Positions 33,703-44,957 of a stretch of DNA of 64,000 nt are shown piece after piece. Each line of letters starts with the position of its first letter. The stretch's first letter is position 1. This DNA is from Dugong dugon (Eukaryota > Chordata > Mammalia > Sirenia > Dugongidae). Location of the stretch: NCBI GenBank assembly GCA_030035585.1, contig CM057465.1, forward strand, positions 34,862,001 through 34,926,000, read 5' to 3'. The notes under the pieces were generated by a model that saw nothing but the letters and a program-made list of their open reading frames with translations, did not search any database and was not told the DNA's origin. The translations under genes and the position numbers were made by a program.

Positions 33703-36700
33703 AAGCAGGTCTCATATATCAGATGATTTTCGAGGACAGGGAGTAAAAGCAGGAGTATTGGGAAATGTAAGATAGAATTTCAAAGGCAGGAAGATGCCTG
33801 ACAGGAGGATAATTTAAGAATGAAATGGTAGAGATACGTGGATAATTGCAAGGCGTGTTTAGGAGGAGTTGAAGGTAATCTTCATAGGCAGGAGTTAAGA
33901 TGAAGACTGTTAAAAATGCCAGAGGCAGAAAGTCTAGAATCATAGACTTATTTCATCATGCATTATACTGTAATATCAATACATCATCTGATGTATTCAC
34001 CTGTATTTTCAGACTCCTTGGCCATTCTCTATTACATGACCATTATGTATTTAGTGTTTTAGCTCAGTAGAAAAAAGTGCATTTTTAGTAAGAGAAGGAT
34101 TTGACAACCTGCTGCAAAATGGATACAATGGGAAACCAGTTTTCACTTTCTGGTCCTTATTTTCAGATATGCATTTATTTCTCTTTGCTCCCTTTTCTTG
34201 GAGTGCATCATTTAAGACTATCTAGAAGTACTTTATGCAATGCATGCACATACTACCAGAAAATGACAGGTCAAGCCACCAGTACTGTCATCTGCATCCC
34301 CCTTGCATGGTGTTCGGTTGTGGAGCCTGCACATGCTTAGCTATTTTCTTCTCTGCACTCCTCTATGCCTCGTAGGCCTTGAGCATCACCTATGGGCACA
34401 ATACCTTGTTACATTTACTTCCATTTTTACTTCTGTATATTATCTTCTTCCCTTCCACTCTATTCCCCATGCCAGAAATGTAGTAAAAAAATAAACATTC
34501 TATCAGTAGAAAAATATGCAAAAAAAAAATTATTTAAAAGAAGTGAATTTAAGACTTTGTATTTCAGCTCACCTCTATTAGATCTTTAACAACCCTAAGC
34601 TATGGAGAGAGGAGTTTTCCAGTGAACATTTAAAGCTAACAGTTCAGAGAGAGTAGTAAAGTGTCATATATATGTGTCATATATGTGTGAATAATTTCAT
34701 TAATTCTTGCTGAGGGACAAACTGACTTGGGTGAAGGTTTCTTTTTTTCTTTTTTAATTTTATTTTTTATTTTTATCTGCTACTGTCAAACTGTGGTTGT
34801 TCTTTCCATTTTATTTTATTTTTTCTATTCTCCTGTCTGATCTGTTATGCTGTTTATATCTTCTGGATTGGCTATTTATTGACCCTCGATGGCAACTTAA
34901 AACAATAACGATCCTAATTTTCTACATATACTTTAGTGGTAATTTATGGATGGAGCCTTGTAGGGGCTGAGATACTGAAGAAGGAATGACACTAATAAAA
35001 TGTAAGTACAGAGAGAGAGCAAGCGAGTGCACGAGAGAGGACTTTAAAGCTTATCTAAACAGAACAGAATATTTTAAGTTTGCCTGGAATTGCTGCACCT
35101 TTTTTAAGATTCACTAGTAATTTTACACTTTTATTGACTGTTCTCTGTGGAGGAATAATAAGACCTATTCTTTGCCGGAGGTGTTTTGTTTTAAATCAAA
35201 TCCCCTAGAGAAAAGTCCAAGAGGAAAAGCTGCTGAGTTTACTTTTTATATAAAACGTTTCTTTCCTTTTCTGTTAAAGTTTCCTTGATGGATTGCTTGT
35301 TGATTAAAATGCTTCATAAAGTTGTACTAGTGATTCTGTCAAGACTACACTGTACATTTTACAGAAAAGGCTAATGTTAACTTCTTCGGAGGTTTCTCGA
35401 GCAGAGCATTCTCTCTTTTTCAGCAATTAGCGTTGCCAGATGTGCAATTAAATGGTCACTTCACCTTTATTATAGTTTTCATGTCATATTATTTTGATTA
35501 TTTTTCTTGTTCATGTACACTGTAGCAATTATAGTCACCATATGTTTGTTATGTAAGATAGGTCTTAAAACCCAAGCTGATGGGGGAAAAAAAAATCACT
35601 ACTGACCTCCAGTTTATCTCATTTTAACTCTTAAATGTAAATTTAGCTTCATAAATGTGTTTCTGTGCATCTGGAAGATGTCAAGTATTATTTTTGTTAG
35701 TTCATCCAGCAGCTGGAAGTAAGAAGCCTACACCTATGGTAGCTGATCTCATTACCAATAGTTTTGGGAACTTGAGATAGTATATTTTATTTAAGATCCA
35801 GTAAGCAGGAAAATTAGAAGCTGAGGTGTGGTTAAACAAATACATGTAGAAGCTAGGCTTTTTGTGTGGGGTGGGGGGGCAGCGGTAGTGGTGGTAAGGA
35901 TTTTTTCCTGATGAATATAAACACAATTTAAGGGAAAATGGGAGTTGAACAATTTGAATAACTCTTAGTAAGCTAAACAATCCAATTTATTTTTCCTAAT
36001 GTTATTCTCAGAGAAATTACAAATATCTTGCTTCAGGAGGATTCCAGGGATATGTACAGCAGAAAATGCAAATATGCCATTATTGCAGAGGGAATTGCAG
36101 AAATAAAACTTCTAGAACATACATGCTTTCAGACATGATTTTTAAAACTGTTCTACGAAAATGATACAGCTTCTAATGAGCATTTCAAGGTTTAATAGGA
36201 AACGGGAAAATTGGCTTTACAGGAGAAGAGTCCATCCCATCCCATTAGAATTATGAAAGTTTCCATATTATGATTGTTCAAAGTGTTTTGTTTTGTTTGC
36301 TTGTCTTTTGTTTTTTGTTTTATTTTTTTGGTCAGAAAGCATGGGAAGTTGGCAGTGTTATACCAGGGATTCAGAGTATATGAGTTCTAATTCCTTTATT
36401 TTCAATTACTTCATTTAGAAGTTAACACTTTTGTTAGGAAAATCTGGAGTAAAGCAATACAGTTACTGGAATCCAGGTTAATATCTGATAGTCTTCATCA
36501 GAAAATATATAGACTAGGAGAAAAATAATGCATTACCTTTTCATTTTTACCATTTTGTCTTTTATTTTGCCTGCATTTAAGAGAAGAAATTTTTGCTGTA
36601 TCAATTCCAGAAATATATGTGAGGGGTATTATTTTAATTATGATAAAGAACATGAAAAGCAATATATTTACTAGCAAGCCAAGTTTAATTAATGAAAAGT

Positions 36701-38391
36701 CAGTGAATAACTCATTTCTCTGCTTCTGTAGTCTGAGTTCACATGTAATATGCATTGTACCAGTTGTTAATAGATTTCAGGCCTTCCCATTTTCCGCAAA
36801 TCTACTGGTACTTCATTTCCTTTTATTTTGGCTGTATAAATTTCCTCCACATCATTAAAATTCACTGCAGGCATTTCCAGTGGCTGAGGAAATATGTGTC
36901 AATGATAGTGGAATTGATTGATTTCAAAGCTTCTTGTTGCTGTTGTAGAATTTGGCAAAGAGAGGGCTCATGGCTACTACAGTAGATGTTCCTGGGAATT
37001 CTTTATAATACCAGTAGGAACCTTATAAAGATGTTTGGTGGTTCCCCCTCACTCTCCCCACTTAATCCTTCATGTCTAAGTGAATACTAACATAACCGTG
37101 GTATAAATATGGTACTCATCCTGAAAATACAAGAGTTAACTGTTAATGAGAATTTGAAGCCAAGGTTCCTAAGGTCAAACTTCCTCCTCTATTAGATGAA
37201 AATTTAGTGTATTGTCTGCTAATTGATAGAATATTAGAAATAAATTTTTCTTTATTTTTTTAAATTTGTGGATTCTCTCCAATTCATTTTTTAAAAACTA
37301 TGCGTTTTTAAAAAGTGTTTTAAAAAGCTCACCCTTACCCTGCCTCCCTGAAGTTTATAAATGTGTTACAGGAGCATTGTGGGATGGGGTGGGGGGAACC
37401 CAGACTGCTCTGTAAAAATATTTAGCAAGAGAATATGGGTGTGAGCAAAATAATGAAGAAATCAAAACAAAATAGCTTAGTCTTAGCCTAAAGTTTCAAC
37501 TTTGTTAAGAATCAGAAGTCGTTCATATATTATGTTGATAATGGTATGAAGTTTTTTGAAAAGTTATCTTTACAGAAATCTGTCATATTTTTTTCAACAT
37601 TGTTTGTCCATTTCCTAGCATTTAAACAGGAAATAGGAAGACATTTTAAGGTCACATAAAACCAATAACCAAAGGATATGTACAAAAGAGTTGGCCGACA
37701 GTTTCTACTGCTCTCAGAAGTCGTTTTTCCATTCTAAAATTCCAAGAAAAGGAACACTTGAGACGCAGGAAATATGGAAGCAAAGGGAATGTGTTTTTTT
37801 GGACATCAGCATTTTAGTAGGGAAACTGATTGGCAAAAAAAAAAAAAAAAAAGGATGATAACATCATAGGTAAGTATAATGTTAGCAAAAGGAAATACAT
37901 AAAGAAAACTCTTCTCGTGAGAAATAGATAAAAAGGAAAGGGAAAACTTTGAAGTGTTTACTCAGATTTTCTGAAGAGCTTATTTGAAGCTTGCATCTTT
38001 TATGGTATGTTATCTACATGTTTATGAATCTAGTGGATAGGTGGACTGATAAAGTGAGAAACATCATTTTACAATTTTTGCTCTCATTTTATTTCTGTAC
38101 TTAAAGGAAAATTCTGTTTTGGCAACTTTGAGTAGTTGTATATCTGGAATATTGAGTACAGGGTCATTGTATACATCTGGGGAGTTTGTTCACTGCACAA
38201 CTCCAAATGTGTGAGGCATTACAAGTGGTGGTCTTGAGTCATATCTTTGTTCTGGGGAATAAATGAATGCTCATAATGTTTATGTAGTTTAAATAGCTTC
38301 CTATTTAAATGCTGCCACTCTATTTTCTTAAAGTGTTCTAATTATATTTCACTTATGCTTAATATAGATCTGCAGCTGAATAAAATAAGTA
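33703..38391. other. Unique AT-rich sequence, no gene seen
   Basis: 4.7 kb without a recognisable exon. It holds T-rich low-complexity DNA at about 34738-34830, a G-run at about 35865-35880, an A-run at 37835-37852 and scattered homeodomain-like TAATTA motifs. Parts may be conserved non-coding DNA, which cannot be judged from one sequence. Confidence 0.5.
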
Positions 38392-38403
38392 CTCAGAATA
38401 GTA

Positions 38404-38557
38404 CCCATTGCTCTTGAGTCGATTCTGACTCATAGAGACCCTATAGGACAGAGCAGAACTGCCCCATATGGTTTCCAAGGAGCAGCTGGTGGATTGGAAC
38501 GCAGACCTTCTTTTGGTTAGTAGCCTGAACTTTTAATCACTGCTCCACCAGGGCTCC
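38404..38557 (-). mobile_element. AfroSINE
   Basis: Reverse copy from 'ccattgctcttgagtcgattctgactcatagagaccctatagg' to 'cactgctccaccagggctcc'. Target duplication CTCAGAATAGTA / CTCAGGATAGTA (38392-38403 and 38558-38569, one mismatch). Confidence 0.95.
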
Positions 38558-38569
38558 CTCAGGATAGTA

Positions 38570-39318
38570 GGAGAGTAGTAATCAGACCCCATGGTTTTCA
38601 TTATCACACTAACTCCCTATTCTTATTTTCTTGTCTTTGTGTGGGTTGAGTAATAAGCTATCTTGCCTAAGCTTATTACTACCAATACACACCCGCCACA
38701 TACACATGTATAGCTGTTTTGAGATATTCCCCAGAGTTCCTAGTAAAATGTTTTATGACCTGATAGACCACCTTTGTGAAGCTATTGATTTGGGTGGCTC
38801 TCCTGGGTGGTCTCCTAGCCTGGATCTGAAAGGCAGCTATATCTGAAACCTAGGCCTTTGGCTGGAACTACAAGAAATGTTTGTCCCCTGATCACAGGCA
38901 GCTATTTATTTTCATTCTTTTTTGGATTAAAATGATAAGTTGATTACTTTGTTAACCTGTGTTAAACCTGAAAAAAGAAAAAGTTTAAAAACAGAACTTT
39001 AGAACTTATTTCTTCTCAATTCCTGAAAGAAACCTAATGCTGTCAGTGTATCCGAGACAGAACGAGAGGGGATAGTTAGCGCTTGGACTCTGAACGGGTA
39101 AGAGCAACTGTTAGATCCCATGGTTTAGGATGCTTGGAATGTAAGAATGGTTAATATTCCAAGTGACGTTCCTACAAATCCTTCACCACCACAGGTTATA
39201 TAACCTTTGCAAACATCATTTTTATTGATACCTTTTAAATGGTTATGTGCTTTCTCCAGTTTTATGTTTTGCTGTATCTGTTGCCGCTCTTTATTTTAGC
39301 CAGTGCTTACTTGCATAT
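38570..39318. other. Unique sequence, no gene seen
   Basis: No exon or classed repeat was found. Confidence 0.5.
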
Positions 39319-39486
39319 TGGAGCCCTGGTGGCACAGTGGTTAAGAGCCAGGCTGCTAACCAAAAGACTGGCAGTTCGGATCTACCAGCTGCTCCTTGGA
39401 AACCTTATGGGGCAGTTCTACTTCGTCCTATAGGGTCGCTGTGAGTCAGAATCGACTCAGTGGCAATGGGTTTGTTTTTGTTTTTT
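39319..39486 (+). mobile_element. AfroSINE
   Basis: 'tggagccctggtggcacagtggttaagagccaggctgctaaccaaaagac', 'ccttggaaaccttatggggcagttctac' and 'gggtcgctgtgagtcagaatcgactcagtggcaatgggtttg'. One of the least diverged copies here. Confidence 0.95.
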
Positions 39487-40827
39487 TATTTGCATGTGAT
39501 ATGCAAAAATATCTGGAAATAATAAAATTGACAGGATAAAAATAGTAGAAGAAATGTTCTTATAAAATCGTGTTTTTATGTATTGTTGCAGCTAAAAGTA
39601 TTTGGCTCTATTTCCCAGAACCAAACTCTCATGACTTGGTTTAAGGCACTTTTTCTTTATAACAAAGTGCATTTATGCACATGTATGGTGACAGGAATAT
39701 TCTTTCAAGTATAACTATTTTGAAAGTTTCTAATGTTCTTTTTGTGTATTTGTTTAGATTTGCAAGGTCAACCATATTACTGGAGTACTGAAATTTATCT
39801 GGCAAGACTATCCAAGTGGTTTCTTTTTTAATAAAATAGCTGTCGCTTTTCCAGATGACTCTAGGGGCTGATATCCTCAAGGGAGAGTATAGATGCCATT
39901 TCAAAGCTTACTGCATTTGAATTTCATTATATTTCATGAGTAAGAGGCCTTCTGAATCTGATGAATTTTACTTGCTCAATTAACTACATCAGTAGCATAT
40001 TGTAAGAAGTGTGCAAGATGGCAAATGCATGCCATGGAGCGAGTACAACCAGTTTGTGACTCTTCTGAGATGTTGCTCATTTCAGTGGCCATCGTGTGCA
40101 TTTCCAAAAATCCGTTGTGTTTTATTATCGCCTCCTCTGTAGTTACCACCTGTCTTTATGCTTTAGCTAGCTGGTTTACCTTCCTCTCTCCTGCTTCAAA
40201 ACCACGATAAAGACACATCTTGGCTTATTGCCCCTCTTAAATCTACTGTATGGCTAATACTTCTGTAAGAATCAGATTTTTTTCCAGATAGCTGAAAAAA
40301 ATGATGCCAGAGGGGATTCTGGCAAGAAACCGTTACAACACACCACGATGTTTTAAGCCAGGTTTATACAGTAGTTTTAACTCCAGATTCACTGTATCTT
40401 ATACTATTTTGTAATATTTAAAATTTCGTATTTGATCTGGAAGGCAGCCTAACTCAATCAATCAAACATTTTGCAATCTGTAAGTACAAATGATTTCTTC
40501 TCTCGGTTTAAGGACAGTTCTAAGCTAGATGAAGGAAAATAACAAACAAATGGAGATTCTTTAGATCTAATGCAAAACTAATAACACCCAATAAATTCTT
40601 AGGATAGAGTGGAGAAAAATAGGGCACTACCTTCATCTTCCCCTTTTCATGTTTGCAATTATCCCTAAACTATCAAACTGCAAATCCCCTACAATACAGA
40701 TACAAAATTCTAATGTGCAGGAAAATCGACTTATTTAAAATGAAATACTCAAACTTCTCCCTCTTCCTCCTGATACTTACTCATTGGGTTTTGGATGGAT
40801 ACAGGAATCTATATTTTACCAAGCACT
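39487..40827. other. Unique sequence, no gene seen
   Basis: No exon or classed repeat was found. Confidence 0.5.
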
Positions 40828-40838
40828 CCAGGTGGTAG

Positions 40839-41042
40839 AAGGAGCCCTGGTGGTGCAAACCGTTAGGCGCTCAGCTGCTAACCGGAGGGTTAGCATTTCA
40901 AACCCACATGGCCCTTCTGCAGGAGAAAGACCTGGCGGTCTGCTTCGTAAGGATTACAGCCCAGAAAACCCTGTGGGGAAGGACTACTCTGTCACATGGA
41001 GTTGCTATGAGTTGAAACCAACTCGACAGCCCCTAACAACAA
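40839..41042 (+). mobile_element. AfroSINE
   Basis: 'ggagccctggtggtgcaaaccgttaggcgctcagctgctaaccggaggg', 'gagaaagacctggcggtctgcttcg' and an 'accaactcgacagcccctaacaac' tail. Perfect 11-bp target duplication CCAGGTGGTAG at 40828-40838 and 41043-41053. Confidence 0.96.
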
Positions 41043-41357
41043 CCAGGTGGTAGTTTGTTGACCTCAGTTTGACAAACCCACTTTGAGATTCATAGTTATT
41101 ATACTTACTGTGACTTTCAGAAAATTACTTAACTTCCCGGTGCCTTTGTCTTTTAGCCCTCAAAATGATGATAAGTTCTTTTAGGATAGAATGAGATGAC
41201 AGCTCCTGGTTTACAATAAATTCCTCTTTAATAAGTTAATTTGTTTTTGTTGCTTTGCTGGTGAATGTTATTTCATAGACTCAGTCAACATTGACTACTA
41301 TTTTCAATCCTATAATTCCAGTCATAGTGAGATGATATTATCTAACATGGAAATCTA

Positions 41358-41399
41358 CTTCCTGAAACACATGGGGTTGCCATGAGTTGAAATTGACTT
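41358..41399 (+). mobile_element. AfroSINE/RTE tail fragment
   Basis: 'cacatggggttgccatgagttgaaattgac' is the SINE/RTE tail without a head. It abuts the next SINE. Confidence 0.7.
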
Positions 41400-41403
41400 T
41401 TGA

Positions 41404-41718
41404 GGGCAGTGGTGGTTCAGTGGTAGGCTTCTTGCTTTCCCTGAGGAAGATCCGGATCTGGGTTCGACTCCCGGTCAGTACACCTCAAGCACCAGCCACC
41501 ACTCTTCTGTCTGTCATTGGAGGCTGGCTTGTTGCTGTGATGCTGAACAGGTTTCAGCAGAGCTTACAGACTTAGACAAACTAGGAAGAAAGGCCTGACA
41601 ATCTACTTCCAAAAATCAGCCATGAAAATGCTATGGATCAGAATGGTTTGATCCTGTTGTACACGAGGTCATCAGGAGTCAGGGCCGACTAAACAGCAGC
41701 TAACAACAACAACAAAAT
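41404..41718 (+). mobile_element. tRNA-Gly-headed SINE with RTE-type tail
   Basis: The head reads like tRNA-Gly: 'gggcagtggtggttcagtggtaggcttcttgc'. It has a Pol III A box TGGTTCAGTGG (41413-41423) and an exact B box GGTTCGACTCC (41461-41471). An unrelated body follows, and then an RTE-like tail ('gtcatcaggagtcagggccgactaaacagcagctaacaacaacaac'). It is a different SINE lineage from the AfroSINEs around it but uses the same LINE tail. It is not a tRNA gene: the acceptor and anticodon arms do not pair and no terminator follows the B box. Confidence 0.8.
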
Positions 41719-42226
41719 ATATGCAAAAGATGTTTCAGAGTGCAAGGATATCTTATTGAATGTGAACTTTTTTTTTTTTTCCAATTTGTAAATGTGTTAC
41801 AGTGTATTCTGCCCCAATGTATGGTTGCAATTGTTAAGCAGGGGAATTATGTTAACATAATGTGAAAGTTGTGGAGCTTTATATGTAATTTATTCTAGGC
41901 AAAGAGGGTCAGAATAGTCACAGTAACGTTATAACCTTTGGTGGAAAAAGAAGAAGCCCTCAGTTTGGATGCAGTACGGTCAACAGGAGCACTTTCATCT
42001 CCATTTTAAGAAAATTACAATTTTAAGAAAATTAAAAATGAGTGTTTGTAGCTTGAGCTCCCTCATCAAAGGGATATACCTTCGCTTTGTGCGGCTCTTA
42101 AATATCTGCAGGTTTTACTACTACCTGTGCCATTCTTAGTAGCCATTATGTTGGCTCAGGATTTATCTTTCATCTGGATTTTCTTCACCAATTCTAATTA
42201 AAGAATTGCTGACGTTTCTGCTCCGT

Positions 42227-42261
<35 letters not shown>

Positions 42262-42441
42262 GCATTTTGGGCTGATCTGCTTCCTTGGGTGGCCCAAATC
42301 ATCTTCTGAGGTACAGATTATTATTTTTATTTGTGATCGGTCCCAAAGTTGCATAGGTCGTGAATGACCTGCCCCAATATTATTTTTCTCACAAGTGCTA
42401 TTATCTTAGGTATGCCATTTTGTTTGCAATGTGAAGATTAA
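41719..42441. other. Unique sequence with a 31-bp T-run
   Basis: T-run at 42228-42258 and another at about 41769-41780. No exon was seen. Confidence 0.55.
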
Positions 42442-42652
42442 ACCCAGTGGCTTTGGCGACGATTCCAACTCATGACAATCCCATGTATGTCAGGGTAGAA
42501 CTGTGCTCCACAGGGTCTGCTTTTCAGTGGCTGATGTTCTGGAAGTAAATTACTAGACCTTCCTTCAACGATACCTCTGGGTGGACTTGAACTTCCAGCC
42601 TTTTGGTTAGCAGCCTAGAGCATTAACCATTGGCCCCCTACCCAGGGACTCC
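42442..42652 (-). mobile_element. AfroSINE, long subtype
   Basis: The reverse copy carries an extra middle segment absent from the short AfroSINEs: 'ttttcagtggctgatgttctggaagtaaattactagaccttcctt'. It ends 'ttttggttagcagcctagagcattaacc..cagggactcc'. Confidence 0.9.
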
Positions 42653-43674
42653 ATTTGAGAATTACAGGAAGAGTATATCTTGCCATGTAAATTAAATCTA
42701 ATTTTAGGAACATGAATACCTCCAACTCTGCAATATCTTATAGTCTCTGGAAGGGACTGTAGTGTGCTAAATGATTTTTAAATCACAAAGTAATTAGCTT
42801 ACTTCCTCAGAGAAATCAGTTCATTTTTGCCACTAGTGTTGCATTTGTCCCTTATTATCCTGTTGAATAAAGCCCATTTGGTTTACTTTTTTCAAAAGCC
42901 TGTAGATTTCTAACTTGCTGTATCAGCAACAATATATAAATTTGACTTTATTTATTAGCTCTTTTATCTCTAATTTAGACTTTCTTCATTAAAAGTACAC
43001 AGTAATTTATGTAGCTGGGAGTAGTAGCCAAAGAAAATAATTTCTTTACTATAGAGAGACATTTTCTATAATAATGGTGATGATGCTGATAATTATCACC
43101 ATTTTTTCAGTGTATACTAGTGACCACTTTTTTCTTCACTTGCCTTATTGCTAATTCTTACACTATTTTATGACTATAATATATATATTTTCTAAAAAAA
43201 ATAAAAAAAAAAAACAGGAGTCAGTCTATCTGTGCTTTACAGAATTCTTCAACAGAAACGTGAGGGAGGGGAAATTGAAGTAATTCTTATTATTTGATTG
43301 GAAATTGATTTTGGAACTTCAGTGCTGCCACATATAAATGATGGGGGAATTTCTTTCTGTACCCATTATCTAAGAGCAGCTATTTTCATGATACTTATGC
43401 ATGTATGTTAGAGGTTTTCTTAAAAATTTACCTTTTGCTTTTTCCCATACATAGGTCCTTGCATGCTTTCACCAGAAACAGAACTTGATATGATTATAAT
43501 GAAATAATTTTATGAATAAAAACAACATAGTTCATAGTCCTTGAGTGTATCTTTGGATGTTTTTGTAAAGTTTAGAATTTTAAGGTGGACTTCATGAGCT
43601 TGAATAACAATGTTATTTTAAATTATTTTTAATAATTTGTTTAAAGTTTCTTTAGTACAAGTTCCTCTACTTTC
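42653..43674. other. Unique sequence, no gene seen
   Basis: A-rich patch at about 43193-43216. No exon was seen. Confidence 0.5.
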
Positions 43675-43758
43675 TAGCTTCATGGCTGTGGTCAAATTAC
43701 TCAATGTACCTGAGTCTTTGTTACCCTTCCTATAAAGTAAGGAAAATAAATTCTCCTT
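43675..43758 (+). repeat. MIR SINE 5' half, split by AfroSINE
   Basis: 'tggctgtggtcaaattactcaatgtacctgagtctttgtt' is degraded MIR core. It resumes at 43984. Confidence 0.65.
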
Positions 43759-43765
43759 TGAGTCA

Positions 43766-43976
43766 AGGAGCCTTGATGGCTTAGTGGTTAAAGTGATTGA
43801 CTGCTAACTGAAAGGTCAGCAGTTCAAAGCCACCAGTGCTTCGTGGGAGAAAGATGTAGCAGTCTGCTTCCGTAGAGATTTATAGCCTTGGAAATAGCCT
43901 TGGAAACCCTGTGAGGTTGCTATGAGTTGAAATTGACTTGACAGCAGTGGGTTTGGTTTTCTTTTTGGTTTTTTAC
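43766..43976 (+). mobile_element. AfroSINE
   Basis: 'aggagccttgatggcttagtggttaaagtg', 'ctgctaactgaaaggtcagcagttc', a 'gagaaagatgtagcagtctgcttccg' middle and a 'gacagcagtgggtttgg' end. TGAGTCA at 43759-43765 and 43977-43983 is its target duplication. Confidence 0.95.
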
Positions 43977-43983
43977 TGAGTCA

Positions 43984-44055
43984 TTCCAAGGATTAAATGT
44001 TACAATGCACGTGAAGTACTTAGCCCAATAACTGCTGTGTAGTGCTTTCTGCATA
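43984..44055 (+). repeat. MIR SINE 3' half
   Basis: 'ccaaggattaaatgttacaatgcacgtgaagtacttagcc' continues the MIR. Confidence 0.65.
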
Positions 44056-44734
44056 AGTATTAGTCGTGACTGTTTTTATTAGCTGTATCATTGTTAAATG
44101 TAGAAACATTGATTACTACATGCCTAGTGCCCTGCTCTCCCAGTTTCCTATGTTTTCATAACCTAGGCAGGCATGGGCTGCTGAATGATTTAGCAGCTTT
44201 AGCTAGTTGCACTATTGCATGAACTTAACCTGATTTCATGGGATGAAACAGTGAACACCATGGCTCATGGCTGTCATTAATGAAAGATAGCTGGAAATCA
44301 GACAAACAGCTTCGTTGCTGAGGTGGTTTCCGGGCTAAAACCCCAGAACAGCTGTTTGTTTTGGCCATTAATTGTGTCCATTCCTTTTTCTTTTTTTTTA
44401 AGCCTAGGGGGAAGTAGGACTTTCTTTAAAAAGAGAATCCGGGCTGGTTATTTCTGAATCAGGAAGAACTCTTATCCTTCCACTATTGTGGTCTTTTGGC
44501 TGCTTTGACAGTCAGACCGAGGGGCTTTTCCTTTTGTTTTTCTCCTCGTTTTCACTCCTAACGCTCAGACTCAGGCTGCTGTAAGGAAAAGAAAAAGCAA
44601 AACTAGGAGCTCCTAATCCCAGAGAGGGGCTTTGTGGCACTTACCTTTGAGAAAAGTTTACTCCCCAAAGGAGTAGGTAGTATTACATAGACGCTGACTC
44701 ACGAGAGGGGGAGAGAGAGAGAGAGAGAAAAAGA

Positions 44735-44779
44735 ATGAGAATCCGAGTCAGCAAGAAAGAAAGACACAGAGATACTTAA
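44735..44779 (+). CDS. Upstream ORF 1 in NAV3 5'UTR (14 codons)
   Basis: ATG at 44735, TAA at 44777. Present only if transcription starts upstream. It would be read before the NAV3 start and could lower its use. Confidence 0.3.
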   Translation: MRIRVSKKERHRDT

Positions 44780-44785
44780 CTAAAG

Positions 44786-44833
44786 ATGAAAGAAAGTTTT
44801 GCCTTTCTTGTAAGTAATATTATTAGTTTTTAA
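44786..44833 (+). CDS. Upstream ORF 2 in NAV3 5'UTR (15 codons)
   Basis: ATG at 44786, TAA at 44831. It contains a consensus splice donor GTAAGT at 44810. If that donor were used with the acceptor at 44933, this ORF would run in frame into NAV3 (see findings). Confidence 0.3.
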   Translation: MKESFAFLVSNIISF

Positions 44834-44957
44834 AAAAAATCAAGTTGACTGCTAGTTTTGTTTAAAGTATTTGTTCTGGAAATACTAAAGTTGGAGTCTA
44901 CCAGACTGAGGTTAGAAGCATTTTCTTTGGCAGCAAGAAGATACTTTTATAGAAGCC

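Larger units (their letters stand above)
44160..44957 (+). promoter_or_regulatory. NAV3: Probable NAV3 promoter and 5'UTR
   Basis: This repeat-free block sits directly upstream of the NAV3 start codon. It contains a homeodomain-type palindrome TCATTAATGA (44274-44283), an E-box CAGCTG (44349-44354), an AP-1 site TGACTCA (44695-44701) and a GA tract (about 44710-44728). GCTGACTC (44693-44700) and its reverse complement GAGTCAGC (44745-44752) flank the GA tract. CpGs are few, so this is not a CpG-island promoter. The transcription start cannot be fixed by eye; a start between about 44550 and 44700 is a guess. Two short upstream ORFs lie at 44735-44779 and 44786-44833. Confidence 0.45.

Noticed and set aside
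34879..34912. Possible AfroSINE/RTE tail ('ctcgatggcaacttaaaacaataac')
   Set aside because: Too short and diverged, with no flanking SINE body. Probably chance.
41404..41480. Candidate tRNA-Gly gene
   Set aside because: Pol III boxes are intact but the acceptor and anticodon arms do not fold as tRNA, no terminator follows, and the unit continues into a SINE body and RTE tail.
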